A DNA stretch of 64,000 nucleotides from Chryseobacterium indoltheticum (GTDB lineage Bacteria; Bacteroidota; Bacteroidia; Flavobacteriales; Weeksellaceae): positions 1,116,001 to 1,180,000 of the forward strand of contig NZ_CP033929.1 of NCBI RefSeq assembly GCF_003815915.1, written 5' to 3'. This document shows positions 1 through 9,843 of the stretch, in pieces; within the stretch, counting starts at the first letter, position 1; the number at the start of each line of letters is the position of its first letter. A program made the position numbers and the translations under genes. Below the pieces are notes generated by a model. That model was not told the DNA's origin. It was given only the letters and a program-made list of their open reading frames with translations, and made no database searches.

Positions 1-761
1 TTGCACTTATCGGAACAGGTTTGTATCTTAAGCAATCAATCACTTACTATTATGCGCTGTACTTTAATAAATTTACTCATAAGAAGCTAAAAAACAGTGA
101 AAACGAAACTTTAAGAATTCAGAAAATAATCTCAGATAATCTCGATAAAACGTATGGTTTCGACATTTCTCATTATCAAAGTAAGGAAGATATAAAATGG
201 GATAGTCTGAGCATCGGAAATAAAACAATTCCATTGGAATTTGTGGTGATGAGAGCAACGATGGGAAACCGAAATGCCGATAAAAATTTTGATGAATTCT
301 GGACTTCTGCAAAAGAGCATAATCTCATTCGTGGAGCATATCATTTTTACCGGGCTGATGAAGATCCGGTGATTCAGGCAAACAATTTTTTGGATAATGT
401 AAAGCTGGAAAGTGGTGATCTGCCACCGGTTTTAGACATTGAAAAAATTCCAAAAACAAAATCTAACGAAAAGCTGATTGAAGACCTGAAAGTCTGGTGT
501 AAAATTATCGAGGAAACATACGGCGTAAAGCCAATTATTTATACTTATTATCATTATTACAAAGACTTTCTGAGAGGAGAATTTGATGATTATCCGATTT
601 GGCTTGCCAATTACAATGATGTTCCGGCACCATCCCCTGAAGATCAATGGGACTTTTGGCAGTTTACAGAAAATGGAATTGTATATGGGATTAATTCTAA
701 AATAGATCTGAATATATATAATGGCGGAGTCTGGTCATTAAAAAATCTTACATTAGACTAA
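1..761 (+). CDS. GH25-family lysozyme, 5' end outside the window
   Basis: The open frame enters from the left edge and stops at 759-761. Only a TTG at 21 could start inside the window, but the frame is open upstream of it and encodes a hydrophobic stretch, so the real start, with an N-terminal membrane anchor, probably lies before base 1. The protein matches glycoside hydrolase family 25, which cleaves the MurNAc-GlcNAc bond of peptidoglycan. Counting from codon 21, a GFDIS motif lies near residue 48, then VVMRATMG, then GAYHFYR, then PPVLDIE near 135-141. These hold the Asp and the Asp-x-Glu acidic residues of the GH25 active site. It ends with the usual WQFT segment and IDLNIYNG. It stands alone here, so its role (cell-wall turnover or attack on other cells) is open. 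Confidence 0.85.
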   Translation, partial: ALIGTGLYLKQSITYYYALYFNKFTHKKLKNSENETLRIQKIISDNLDKTYGFDISHYQSKEDIKWDSLSIGNKTIPLEFVVMRATMGNRNADKNFDEFWTSAKEHNLIRGAYHFYRADEDPVIQANNFLDNVKLESGDLPPVLDIEKIPKTKSNEKLIEDLKVWCKIIEETYGVKPIIYTYYHYYKDFLRGEFDDYPIWLANYNDVPAPSPEDQWDFWQFTENGIVYGINSKIDLNIYNGGVWSLKNLTLD

Positions 762-937
762 ATTCATGTATTATTGGCTTATGTTGAGAATTTACTAAAA
801 ATTAATCTGTAAAATTATTTTTGCTTTAAAAAATTACAGATATTTGTATAAACTAATATCTGAAAACTCGGCTGCCAATATTTTTGGTAGTTGCTTTTTC
901 GCTTTTTATAAACTAACCATAAAAAACAAAAGTAATC

Positions 938-2242
938 ATGAGAACAAAAATTTTATTGCTGTTTCTGCTCGGATGGGTGGGGATGGTGTCTGCGCAAATC
1001 GAAACCAAAGTTTTCGAATTAAATTTAGGAAAACCTTCCAAAAATGCTTTAACTGCTACAGATTCTAGCAATAAGTTGGTTATAAAAACAAATCAGCTAT
1101 TATCATTCGATCTAAAAAACGCCAATCCATACAAGTATAAATATGTGATCAATCACAGATTTGTAGATTTATATGAAGGACAAGGTTATAATCCTTTAGA
1201 TAGTATCGGAAAAGTAGTTCCAATTAAAAATGCAATGACTCAAAATTCGGAAAAGAACAATGATTCGATATTTCAAGAACATAATTCTATGTCTGAATTT
1301 TCAACAAATTTTATTAAAGGAAAAGAAACGGCAAACGAAGAAGAAGATAAAACCAACATTAAGAATGCAACTAAAGTTTTGCAAAAATCTTTTAATGACC
1401 TGAAAGTAAATGTTGACACCTATATTGTCGAAATTTCAGCAGAGGATTTTTTAGACAAAAACAAATTTGATTCTATACGAAAAAATTTTAATACTTCTTA
1501 CATCAATCTTTTATCTGCATCGCAAAATATAGGTAACGAAGCGGAAAACTTTCCAGAGACATCCGAATATTTTAGTAAAAAACAAAAGCCTATAGACTCT
1601 ATATCTGTAAAAATAAAGAATGAGATTTCGAAAATGTATCAGCTGAAATTATACAATTATCTGCTGCCAATTGATATTAATGGTAAAAATATTGATGTTG
1701 TGGAGGTTACTTTAGAACGTTATGATAGGTCTGTTGCAAACCCAATTCCTGATAAGTATGTTTTTAACATATGGGTAAAAGGAGGTTTGAAAATTGATAT
1801 AAGTGGGGGTGTTTTTCTTACCTCATTAATGGATAAAGAATATGAAACGAAAGACGATACAGGAAACAACAAATTTATATATAGCAAAGAAAAAGGAGAT
1901 TACGATTTCGGATTTGGCTCAATGATCAATCTATCTTTAAGAGGTGGCTCTTGGGTGCGCCCTGCTTTGAGTATTGGAGCTTTATTTACTACAAATCAAA
2001 AGTTTCAAATATTAACAGGATTTGGTTTAATTTTAGGAAAAGAAGAACGTCTTGTTTTACACGGAGGTCTTACAATGGGTGCGGTATCACGAATTTCGGA
2101 TCAGTATAAAACTAATGGAGAAATCTCTTACGACTTAGGAACAGAAGGAACTGTTGCTACAAATAATAAATTTTCTTTTGGCCATTTTTTTGGGATTACC
2201 TATAACTTTGGAAGAGTTAAAAAACAAGAACCTGCAAAATAA
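938..2242 (+). CDS. Secreted protein of unknown function with barrel-like C-terminus
   Basis: I do not recognise this 434-residue protein. Residues 1-19 form a classic signal peptide (basic start, Leu/Phe-rich core, VSAQ cleavage region), so it leaves the cytoplasm. Residues about 90-240 are charged and helix-rich with many Asn, Lys and Glu. From about residue 270 the sequence alternates glycine and hydrophobic residues (SGGVFLTSL, FGFGSMINLSL, GFGLILG, HFFGITYNFG) as in outer-membrane beta-strands, and it ends close to an aromatic strand. A periplasmic/outer-membrane location is therefore likely. The ATG at 938 is chosen because it begins the signal peptide. A strong hairpin follows the stop codon. 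No operon partner is visible. Confidence 0.7.
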   Translation: MRTKILLLFLLGWVGMVSAQIETKVFELNLGKPSKNALTATDSSNKLVIKTNQLLSFDLKNANPYKYKYVINHRFVDLYEGQGYNPLDSIGKVVPIKNAMTQNSEKNNDSIFQEHNSMSEFSTNFIKGKETANEEEDKTNIKNATKVLQKSFNDLKVNVDTYIVEISAEDFLDKNKFDSIRKNFNTSYINLLSASQNIGNEAENFPETSEYFSKKQKPIDSISVKIKNEISKMYQLKLYNYLLPIDINGKNIDVVEVTLERYDRSVANPIPDKYVFNIWVKGGLKIDISGGVFLTSLMDKEYETKDDTGNNKFIYSKEKGDYDFGFGSMINLSLRGGSWVRPALSIGALFTTNQKFQILTGFGLILGKEERLVLHGGLTMGAVSRISDQYKTNGEISYDLGTEGTVATNNKFSFGHFFGITYNFGRVKKQEPAK

Positions 2243-2265
2243 ATTTAAGATTTTAGTTTAAACAA

Positions 2266-2289
2266 AAAACCTTCCATCCGGAAGGTTTT
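2266..2289. terminator. Bidirectional terminator between 938-2242 and gapA
   Basis: A perfect 10-bp inverted repeat, AAAACCTTCC at 2266-2275 and GGAAGGTTTT at 2280-2289, has a 4-nt loop. It lies between two convergent genes and has A-tracts and T-tracts suited to both directions. Confidence 0.85.
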
Positions 2290-2315
2290 CTTATATCTAA
2301 TTTGAAATGTATCAA

Positions 2316-3326
<1,011 letters not shown>

Positions 3327-3354
3327 TTACTTTTTTAAAAATTATATTAAATAG

Positions 3355-4341
3355 TTAGATTGCTAAAATTTCAGAAATTAATAAAAGATCTCTATTGATT
3401 TCGTTGTGTTTTTTGATTGCCTCTTCGATCTCTGTATAAACAATATCGTTAGAACGCATTCCTGCCATTACATTGGTTTGCCCTTCCATTAATCCTACCA
3501 CGGCTCCGTAACCCAGTCTGCTCGCCAAAACTCTATCGGCGCAGCTTGGTGAACCACCTCTTTGGATGTGACCTAAAATTGCTACACGGATATCATAATC
3601 AGGGAATTCTTTTTGAGTCTGCTCAGCCAGTTCGTAGATATTTGCAAGTTTTTCACCTTCAGCAACAACAACAATACTTGAAGCTTTTCCTGTTTTTTCA
3701 GCATTTCTGAAGGTTGCAAACAACTCATCCATACTGTCTTTTTTCTCAGGAATAAGAATGTCTAAAGCTCCGGTTGCCAAACCACTGTTTAAGGCAATGA
3801 AACCTGCATCACGACCCATCACCTCAACAAAGAAAACTCTGTTGTGAGAAGTCGCCGTATCACGGATTTTGTCAATCGCATCCATTGCTGTGTTCAAAGC
3901 AGTATCGTATCCAATGGTATTATCGGTTCCGAAAATATCATTGTCAATCGTTCCGGGAACACCTATTACTCTGATGCCAAATTCTTCATTAAAGATTTTA
4001 GCTCCGGTAAAAGTACCGTCACCGCCAATACACACCAAAGCATCAATTCCATATTTCATGCAATTGTCATAAGCCTTCTGACGACCTTCTTTGGTTCTGA
4101 ATTCCACGGAACGGGCAGATTTAAGAATCGTACCACCCTGATTGATTATATTTTTTACGGAACGAGGCCCCATTTTCAGGAAGTCATCGTGGATAAGACC
4201 ATTGTAGCCTTCTCGTACACCGTAACATTCGATATTATAGTAATTTGCGGTTCTTACAACCGCTCTTAATGCTGCGTTCATACCCGGAGAATCTCCTCCT
4301 GAAGTAAGAACTGCAATTTTTTTTACAGCACTTTCTTTCAT
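3355..4341 (-). CDS. pfkA: ATP-dependent 6-phosphofructokinase
   Basis: This enzyme phosphorylates fructose-6-phosphate to fructose-1,6-bisphosphate, the committing step of glycolysis. It has 328 residues, the usual length for bacterial ATP-PFK. Visible motifs are the ATP-binding TSGGDSPGMNAALRA (13-27), GGDGT (106-110), the catalytic PGTIDND (129-135, Asp133 as base) and GRDAG near 176-180. The last residue of GGDGT is Thr, as usual for ATP-type rather than PPi-type enzymes. It is the first gene of a two-gene operon with gapA, and a TAnnTTTG promoter element lies about 20 bp upstream of the ATG. Confidence 0.96.
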   Translation of the reverse strand: MKESAVKKIAVLTSGGDSPGMNAALRAVVRTANYYNIECYGVREGYNGLIHDDFLKMGPRSVKNIINQGGTILKSARSVEFRTKEGRQKAYDNCMKYGIDALVCIGGDGTFTGAKIFNEEFGIRVIGVPGTIDNDIFGTDNTIGYDTALNTAMDAIDKIRDTATSHNRVFFVEVMGRDAGFIALNSGLATGALDILIPEKKDSMDELFATFRNAEKTGKASSIVVVAEGEKLANIYELAEQTQKEFPDYDIRVAILGHIQRGGSPSCADRVLASRLGYGAVVGLMEGQTNVMAGMRSNDIVYTEIEEAIKKHNEINRDLLLISEILAI

Positions 4342-4361
4342 CTAGTAAAAAATTTCAAACA

Positions 4362-4369
4362 CAAATTTA
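4362..4369 (-). promoter_or_regulatory. Probable promoter -7 element of pfkA-gapA
   Basis: On the minus strand the sequence reads TAAATTTG, matching the Bacteroidota TAnnTTTG element. It lies 21-28 nt upstream of the pfkA ATG, giving a short leader of about 14 nt. No convincing -33 TTG is seen at the usual spacing. Confidence 0.5.
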
Positions 4370-4627
4370 CGAAAACAAGTTCAGATAACTGTAGCATTTT
4401 GAGAATAACTTTAAGTATTAAGTTTTTACTATTGATTGGGATTATTATGTTAAATCTGAGGATTAGTCATTCCTTTTGTGATGAAGTTTAATCATGAAAA
4501 ATAAATTTGAAATTGTAATTATTGTAAAGTATTTATAACATACTTTTTTATGTTCAAAATAAAATTTTAATATGTCTATATCATTAGAAATTAATATCTT
4601 GGAGTACCAAATTTTAAATATTTTAGT

Positions 4628-6133
4628 ATGAAAAAATGTGTATTTTACGTATTGGCAGTTTTTGCGCTGGGCTCTTGTTCCACAGAAGACATGCAGACCA
4701 ATGCTATTGAAGCAGAAATTGTACAGACAGATCCTTTGAGTGCAAGACAAATCAACGAACAAATCAATGAAACCACCAAAATGAAAGGAAAATTTTCGTG
4801 GAACGAGGCTTCCTCACACTTTTTGTGGAGCGGGATTGTTCAGGGAAATAAAATTGCTTCAATCGGTTTTGGAAATTCAAAAGATGATTTCGACAGGAGC
4901 AAATCTTCTAATTCTGAGGCTTTACAACAGGAAATTTTAGATGTTATTCAGCAATATGAAGGAAAAAGCAAGAGAGTTTTATTGGCTTCTGATGAATTTC
5001 TAAATCAAATAGATGTTTATATCGAAAAGCAGGAAACGGTGATTGCGTTACGAAAATTGAAATCAATACGCTATTTCGAGCCTGCAGATTATCGTTATTT
5101 TGAAAATGAAAATAAAATCAATGGTGTTGCAGCAAAATCAAGTGGAAGTTCTTCGGGCTGTGGATTAGAATCAACTGCTCTGAATGCTTCAGATTATACT
5201 ACCGTAACTCCAAATGCACAAGCACCTTGGTCATTTGCAAAACATAATATTACCAGCGCATGGAATTACAGCACAGGAGCCGGAGTAACCATCGGATTAA
5301 TCGATTCAGGAGTTTCTTTCAATCAAAGTTTGTTGAGTGGCAGTTTTAATAATGGCTCATCTTCGGGAAGAACGATCAGTAAAAACGGAGTGTATGTAGA
5401 TTCTGTTTGGCCATGGAGTTCCGGTTATGACGGAGCGGATGATAAATGCGGCCACGGAACGAGCATGGCTTCTGCAATGGCGGCTCCGAGAAATAATCAG
5501 GGACAACCGGTTGGTGTTGCATATAATGCAAACTTGATTTCTTATCGTGCAGCTTCTAATGTTGTTTTGGATGGGTATCACGAACAAGAAGGAGTGAAAA
5601 TCGCCTTTACCAATCTTGGAAATACAGCAAGTGTGAAAATAATTTCAATGTCGATGGGGCATATTTTCTCAGTTGGAAAAATTGAAGACGGTGTAAAATA
5701 TGCTTATTCTAAAGGAAAACTTATTTTCTGTGCCGGTGGAACTTCTACAAGTTTTACAACATTTGTTGGCGTAATTTTTCCGGCTTGGATGCCAGAAACA
5801 CAGGCAATAACAGGAGTGAAAGAAAATACTTCAAATCAGAAGTGTGATGTTTGCCATTCTGGAAGCGAAATAGATTTTACGTATCAGATGGAAAGAGCTT
5901 CGGGAAATAATATACCTGTATTGAGTTATTACAATGCACAAACCGATTATGTTGGCGGCTCTTCTGTGGCAACTGCTTCTACTGCTGGTATTGCAGCTTT
6001 GGTTTGGTCTAAAAATCCGTCATGGACGAGAGATCAGGTTTTAAATAAAATGAGACAGTCTGCAACCTATTATCCAACCAAGAATGCAGATTACGGATAT
6101 GGAAATATTAATGTTTTACAAGCTGTACAATAG
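4628..6133 (+). CDS. Lipoprotein subtilisin-like serine protease (S8)
   Basis: This 501-residue peptidase has a lipoprotein signal with lipobox LGSC, so lipidation is predicted at Cys17 and the protein is anchored in the cell envelope. Residues 20-165 are a propeptide-like segment. The S8 triad is visible: Asp226 in GLIDSGV, His276 in CGHGTSMAS and Ser446 in GGSSVATAS. The oxyanion-hole segment, usually AAGN, reads CAGG here (about 368-371), so the usual Asn is replaced. The Pro normally following the serine motif is also absent. It may still be active, but these changes deserve a check. Four cysteines around 179, 274 and 406-409 could form disulfides. A terminator follows at 6181-6217. Confidence 0.88.
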   Translation: MKKCVFYVLAVFALGSCSTEDMQTNAIEAEIVQTDPLSARQINEQINETTKMKGKFSWNEASSHFLWSGIVQGNKIASIGFGNSKDDFDRSKSSNSEALQQEILDVIQQYEGKSKRVLLASDEFLNQIDVYIEKQETVIALRKLKSIRYFEPADYRYFENENKINGVAAKSSGSSSGCGLESTALNASDYTTVTPNAQAPWSFAKHNITSAWNYSTGAGVTIGLIDSGVSFNQSLLSGSFNNGSSSGRTISKNGVYVDSVWPWSSGYDGADDKCGHGTSMASAMAAPRNNQGQPVGVAYNANLISYRAASNVVLDGYHEQEGVKIAFTNLGNTASVKIISMSMGHIFSVGKIEDGVKYAYSKGKLIFCAGGTSTSFTTFVGVIFPAWMPETQAITGVKENTSNQKCDVCHSGSEIDFTYQMERASGNNIPVLSYYNAQTDYVGGSSVATASTAGIAALVWSKNPSWTRDQVLNKMRQSATYYPTKNADYGYGNINVLQAVQ

Positions 6134-6180
6134 ATTTAACAATATTTTGAGGAGCTAAAAAACAATAAAAATAAAATTTT

Positions 6181-6217
6181 AAAAAGTAGTGTCATAAGAA
6201 ATGACGCTACTTTTTTT
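6181..6217 (+). terminator. Intrinsic terminator after the S8 protease
   Basis: AAGTAGTGTCAT at 6184-6195 pairs with ATGACGCTACTT at 6201-6212, with one G-U pair and a 5-nt loop. A run of T follows. Confidence 0.85.
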
Positions 6218-6232
6218 ATGATTCGCAACGGT

Positions 6233-6619
6233 AATTATGGTTTTAGTTTAACCTGAATAATCTTATTGTGTATTTTTAATATGATATTTAAAATATGTTA
6301 TTAATGTTGAAATATTTTATATAATTATATATGTTTATTAAATTTGATAAAAAAATTTAGTGTTTGGTAATTATACTTAAAAGTGAAAATACGTATTTAT
6401 ACGCTATTAAATATATTTTGTCTGTAGTAGCTTTGTCATGTGATCACAAACAAATAACAGCATTGTTTAAAATAAAATTGAAAATCAATAAATTAATTTT
6501 CAAGAATATCTAAAACAATCTTTATTAAAAAAAACTTTAACCTTGGAGACCAGAAACCATTAAAAAACGGGGCGCAATCCGAAAAGCCATAAGAGTAGGA
6601 AAAAAACAAAATATTAACC
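6233..6619. other. Intergenic, AT-rich leader of the cystatin-like gene
   Basis: Most of this stretch is very AT-rich with no convincing gene. A less AT-rich block at about 6541-6600 (ccttggagacc, then ggggcgcaatccg, then gccataagag) sits directly before the next ATG and may be a structured 5' leader. I could not assign it to a known riboswitch or find a clear stem. Confidence 0.4.
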
Positions 6620-6892
6620 ATGACAACAGCACAAGAATCATTAGTAGGAGGATGGACAGCATACCACGCTCTTACGCCACAAGATCAAAAAGTATTTGAC
6701 GAAGCAATGAGAGGATTTGTAGGAGTAAAATATACACCGCAACTTGTAGCTACACAATTAGTAAACGGAACTAATTACCGTTTCAAATGTGACGCATCTA
6801 TGCCGCCTTCACAAGTTATTTGGGGAGCAATCGTAGAAATTTACAGCCCAATTGAAGGCGTACCACATGTTGTTGCAATTACAAGAATCTAA
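6620..6892 (+). CDS. Small cytoplasmic cystatin/stefin-like protein
   Basis: A 90-residue protein with no signal peptide. Its layout resembles family I25 (cystatin/stefin) cysteine-protease inhibitors: a Gly-Gly near the N-terminus (residues 10-11), a helix-like segment with DQKVFDEAMRGFVG, then ATQLVNGTNYRFKCD. The QLVNG at about residues 47-51 fits the QxVxG inhibitory loop, and the following GTNYRFK strand is typical of stefins. A C-terminal PHVVAITRI could be the last strand. The inhibitor role is inferred from motifs only. The gene is monocistronic with its own terminator. It lies 486 bp downstream of a serine protease, which cystatins would not normally inhibit, so no functional link is claimed. 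Confidence 0.6.
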   Translation: MTTAQESLVGGWTAYHALTPQDQKVFDEAMRGFVGVKYTPQLVATQLVNGTNYRFKCDASMPPSQVIWGAIVEIYSPIEGVPHVVAITRI

Positions 6893-6912
6893 TTGAAGCA
6901 CTTACATATTAT

Positions 6913-6943
6913 AATCGGAGGATTTATCTTCCGATTTTTTTTT
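6913..6943 (+). terminator. Intrinsic terminator after the cystatin-like gene
   Basis: AATCGGAGG at 6913-6921 pairs with CTTCCGATT at 6928-6936, with one G-U pair, and is followed by a run of T. Confidence 0.85.
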
Positions 6944-6970
6944 GTGCAAAATTTTAGTGATTAAATGTAA

Positions 6971-8134
6971 TCAATCTCCCAACTGATAATCCAAAGGCAA
7001 AAGAAACTCGATTTTATTTTTGGTAAACTCTCCCTGATTTGTCAGCATGCCGGGGTTTGAAGTATTTCCGTTAGTGTAAATTTCAAAAGTGTCGCTTTCG
7101 GGATGAAGAAAAGAAGTTTCTACGATTGGGATTGTAGCTTTTACAAACTGTCCTTTTTGCAACTCATAAAAATACCTTTTGAAATTAATCTGCATCATAT
7201 AATCATAATCCAAAAATAATTTATTGTCTGTTTTTTTTGTGTAATCAGTCTCTGGAATCTGTGTTTTTGTAATACCAATTTTATAAGGTTGCTCGTTTCT
7301 TTTACGATTACCAATATCTAAAATGTCTTCCGGAATATTTAATGTACCTTTTGATTTAAGCATTTCTGTAAAATCTTTGAGCCGTTGCAATTCTTCTTCA
7401 GTAGGATATTTTGAGTTCGGAAACTTGGTAATCTGGTTCACAATAAAGCCTTCATCAGCAACTTTATTTGCAAAAACACTTCTGAAAAAATGAACCTGAC
7501 TGCCGTCATAGGCATTCATTCTGTTGAGTTTTACTTTATCTGTATTTTTAGTTTCTTTAAAAAAGCTTGTTCCTGTATAACGGGTCGTTTTGTTTTCAAA
7601 ATCACCAACAAAATCCTGAAGATTATAGTCAATTTGATAACCTAAGTTTTTATTTTCTATAATTAAAGTTTGTGGAGCTTTTACTCTTAAAATTTTATTC
7701 GTTTTATCATAAGAAAACTTCAGAGAACGTTGATTTTTGATTTTTACATTAGATTGATCCGAACCAATAAAAGAATCCAGAAAGTATTTGATGTAATTTT
7801 TATAGGCAGTTTCTGTAAATGGGATGATCACAACTTCTTCGATTTCTTTCGCTTTTATCAAAACCACTTTCAGCTTTTTATTTAAAACATCCGAAGTGTT
7901 TACGATGACAGTTTCGTAATTATCTTTCTGAAAAACGAGACTGTTATTGTTTTTTGAGGTCAGATTAAAACTTCCGTCTGCTGCCGAAGTCGTTCCCGTT
8001 TTCGTTCCGTCGAGATAGATGTTGACATTCTCAATCGGTTTATCGATATCATTCACGACTGTACCTTTTATGGTTTGTGAAAAAAGCACATAAAAAGGAC
8101 AAATCATTAAGAAAAGTAATACTGTTTTTTTCAT
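6971..8134 (-). CDS. Secreted protein with carboxypeptidase-regulatory-like domain
   Basis: 387 residues from the ATG at 8134; an in-frame TTG three codons upstream is less likely because the ATG opens a clean signal peptide (MKKTVLLFLM ... FSQ). Residues about 22-105 form a beta-sandwich like those at the N-terminus of TonB-dependent receptors (IKGTVVNDIDKPIENVNIYLDGTKTGTTSAADGSF). The remaining 280 residues, with a stretch beginning TETAYKNYIKYFLDSFIG, resemble a conserved Bacteroidota family of secreted carboxypeptidase-like proteins without a barrel. Function is unknown; an envelope location is predicted. It is transcribed alone. Confidence 0.75.
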   Translation of the reverse strand: MKKTVLLFLMICPFYVLFSQTIKGTVVNDIDKPIENVNIYLDGTKTGTTSAADGSFNLTSKNNNSLVFQKDNYETVIVNTSDVLNKKLKVVLIKAKEIEEVVIIPFTETAYKNYIKYFLDSFIGSDQSNVKIKNQRSLKFSYDKTNKILRVKAPQTLIIENKNLGYQIDYNLQDFVGDFENKTTRYTGTSFFKETKNTDKVKLNRMNAYDGSQVHFFRSVFANKVADEGFIVNQITKFPNSKYPTEEELQRLKDFTEMLKSKGTLNIPEDILDIGNRKRNEQPYKIGITKTQIPETDYTKKTDNKLFLDYDYMMQINFKRYFYELQKGQFVKATIPIVETSFLHPESDTFEIYTNGNTSNPGMLTNQGEFTKNKIEFLLPLDYQLGD

Positions 8135-8191
8135 GGTAAACAATATTACTAAATTTATAGTGATAAAAAAAGAAGGCTAAAGAAATTTAAT

Positions 8192-9016
8192 TTAACCGAT
8201 TTTTACACTCGTCATACTCAGTGAACCGCCAATTAAATCATCATTAAATAAAACCAGATCTTCCGATTTATTTTTTAAACCTAAAGAATAGATCAATGGC
8301 AAATAATGATCGGGTGTAGGAATGGCGTATTGCAGAAAAGTTCCCTGTTTTTGATAATCAATAAGGTTCTGAAAATTTCCGTCAAGAAGCCAGTTGTTGG
8401 TTTTTTCACGAGCTTCAATTGCCCAGTCCCAACCCGCTCCAACGGTATCAATGTTTCGCCAATCAATTAATCTTAGATTATGCACAATATTTCCGCTGCC
8501 GATAATTAAGATACCTTTTTCTCTCAGTTTTTCTAATTTTTTAGCCAGATCAAAATGATATTGCGGTGGTTTTGTATAATCAATACTCAACTGAATCACG
8601 GGAATATCAGCATTGGGATACATGTGTTTAATTACCGACCAAGCTCCATGATCAAGCCCCCAATTGTGATCTTCTTCAACGATTGGATTTAAAATTTCAG
8701 CAACTTCGTGTGCCAATTCAGGATTTCCGGGAGCAGGATATTGTACATCAAACAAAGCTTGCGGGAAACCACCAAAATCGTGAATCGTTTTGGGCATATC
8801 CATCGCCGTAACTTTTGTTCCGCGGGTGAACCAGTGTGCAGAAATACACAAAATAGCATTTGGTTTTGGAATTTCCTTCGCAACATTTCTAAAACCCTGT
8901 ACAAACTGATTTTCTTCAATGGCATTCATCGGAGAACCGTGACCAAGAAAAAGAACCGGCATTTTCTGCGAGTTTTTAAACTGGCTGCTTATATTCTGTA
9001 AATCATTGAGATTCAT
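8192..9016 (-). CDS. ygiD: YgiD/DODA-type extradiol ring-cleavage dioxygenase
   Basis: 274 residues, slightly longer than the family (about 260). It belongs to the LigB superfamily, DODA subgroup; E. coli YgiD is a zinc enzyme that cleaves DOPA 4,5-extradiol. Visible metal and active-site His motifs are LFLGHGSPMNA (about 23-33), CISAHWFTRG (about 57-66), GLDHGAWSV and, later, IGSGNIVHNLR and TPDHYLPL. The ATG at 9016 fits the family N-terminus with a short extension. It lies downstream of the YceI gene on the same strand, but a hairpin with a T-run lies between them, so it is probably expressed separately. The natural substrate is not known. Confidence 0.9.
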   Translation of the reverse strand: MNLNDLQNISSQFKNSQKMPVLFLGHGSPMNAIEENQFVQGFRNVAKEIPKPNAILCISAHWFTRGTKVTAMDMPKTIHDFGGFPQALFDVQYPAPGNPELAHEVAEILNPIVEEDHNWGLDHGAWSVIKHMYPNADIPVIQLSIDYTKPPQYHFDLAKKLEKLREKGILIIGSGNIVHNLRLIDWRNIDTVGAGWDWAIEAREKTNNWLLDGNFQNLIDYQKQGTFLQYAIPTPDHYLPLIYSLGLKNKSEDLVLFNDDLIGGSLSMTSVKIG

Positions 9017-9028
9017 TTCTATTAAGAT

Positions 9029-9068
9029 TAAAAAAGGTTCAAGGTTAAATAATAATCCCTGAACCTTC
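9029..9068 (-). terminator. Intrinsic terminator after the YceI gene
   Basis: AAGGTTCA at 9035-9042 and TGAACCTT at 9061-9068 form an inverted repeat with an 18-nt loop. On the minus strand the stem is followed by a run of T. Confidence 0.6.
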
Positions 9069-9132
9069 TGATTTAAAAAACTAATTATTTCATTATTCCA
9101 CGTTTTGTGGCTTGTAGAAATTTATTTTAAAA

Positions 9133-9645
9133 TTACGCTTGTTTTACAAACTGCAATTCACCTGCAATTTTCACTTCATCGCTTACCATTACACCTCCTG
9201 CTTCAAGAGCTGCATTCCAGTTAAGTCCGAAATCTTTTCTATTGATTTTTCCTTCAAAAGAAAAACCTGCCTTTGTATTTCCCCAAGGATCTACGTTGAT
9301 TCCTCCGAAGTCTACATCCAAAGTAATTGGCTTCGTAACTCCGTTTACCGTAAGATTTCCGGTCACAGAATTATTAAGAGCATCAGACTCAAAAGTGATT
9401 GTAGGATTAGCTTCTGCATTAAAAAATTCTGCAGATTTCAGGTGATTATCTCTGTCTGTATTGTGAGTAGAGATAGAATCTACATTAATTGTAGCGGTAG
9501 TTTTTGCATTCGCAAAAGTATCGTCTTCAGCTTCGATTTCTGCAGTGAAGTTGGTAAAATTACCTTTGATGTTAGAGATCATCATGTGTTTTACTTTAAA
9601 AGTAATTTCACTGTGCGCTGGGTCTAAATTCCATTTTGTAGCCAT
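9133..9645 (-). CDS. YceI-family lipocalin-like protein
   Basis: 170 residues that match the YceI family along the whole length: WNLDPAHSEITFKVKHMMISNIKGNF at the start, GNLTVNGVTKPITLDVDF in the middle and FGLNWNAALEAGGVMVSDEVKI near the end. YceI-like proteins form an extended lipocalin barrel that binds polyisoprenoid-type lipids. There is no signal peptide here, unlike E. coli YceI, so a cytoplasmic location is predicted. The ligand is unknown. A TAnnTTTG promoter element lies about 32-39 nt upstream on the minus strand. Confidence 0.93.
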   Translation of the reverse strand: MATKWNLDPAHSEITFKVKHMMISNIKGNFTNFTAEIEAEDDTFANAKTTATINVDSISTHNTDRDNHLKSAEFFNAEANPTITFESDALNNSVTGNLTVNGVTKPITLDVDFGGINVDPWGNTKAGFSFEGKINRKDFGLNWNAALEAGGVMVSDEVKIAGELQFVKQA

Positions 9646-9676
9646 TGTATTTATTTTTTGTTGTTATTTAATACTG

Positions 9677-9684
9677 CAAATCTA
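9677..9684 (-). promoter_or_regulatory. Probable promoter -7 element of the YceI gene
   Basis: The minus strand reads TAGATTTG, a match to TAnnTTTG, 32-39 nt upstream of the YceI ATG. Confidence 0.5.
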
Positions 9685-9831
9685 AGACAAGAATGATTTC
9701 CGATTCATTGACTTAGGATAAGAAATTAATTTTTACATAAATTTAATGAGAATTCTGCAGTTATTTGTCGTTGAAGAAGTAAATTCTTATTTCAGGTTTT
9801 GAAATTCATAAATAATTAAAGAAAATAATTC

Positions 9832-9839
9832 TATTTTTG
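9832..9839 (+). promoter_or_regulatory. Probable promoter of the bpX operon, near-leaderless
   Basis: TATTTTTG matches TAnnTTTG. It ends 4 nt before the first ATG (9844), with a second in-frame ATG at 9847. Transcription would therefore start at or next to the start codon, suggesting a leaderless or nearly leaderless mRNA. Confidence 0.45.
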
Positions 9840-9843
9840 TTAG

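Noticed and set aside
844..1068. 74-codon plus-strand frame
   Set aside because: It overlaps the signal peptide of the 938-2242 gene in another frame and has no protein features.
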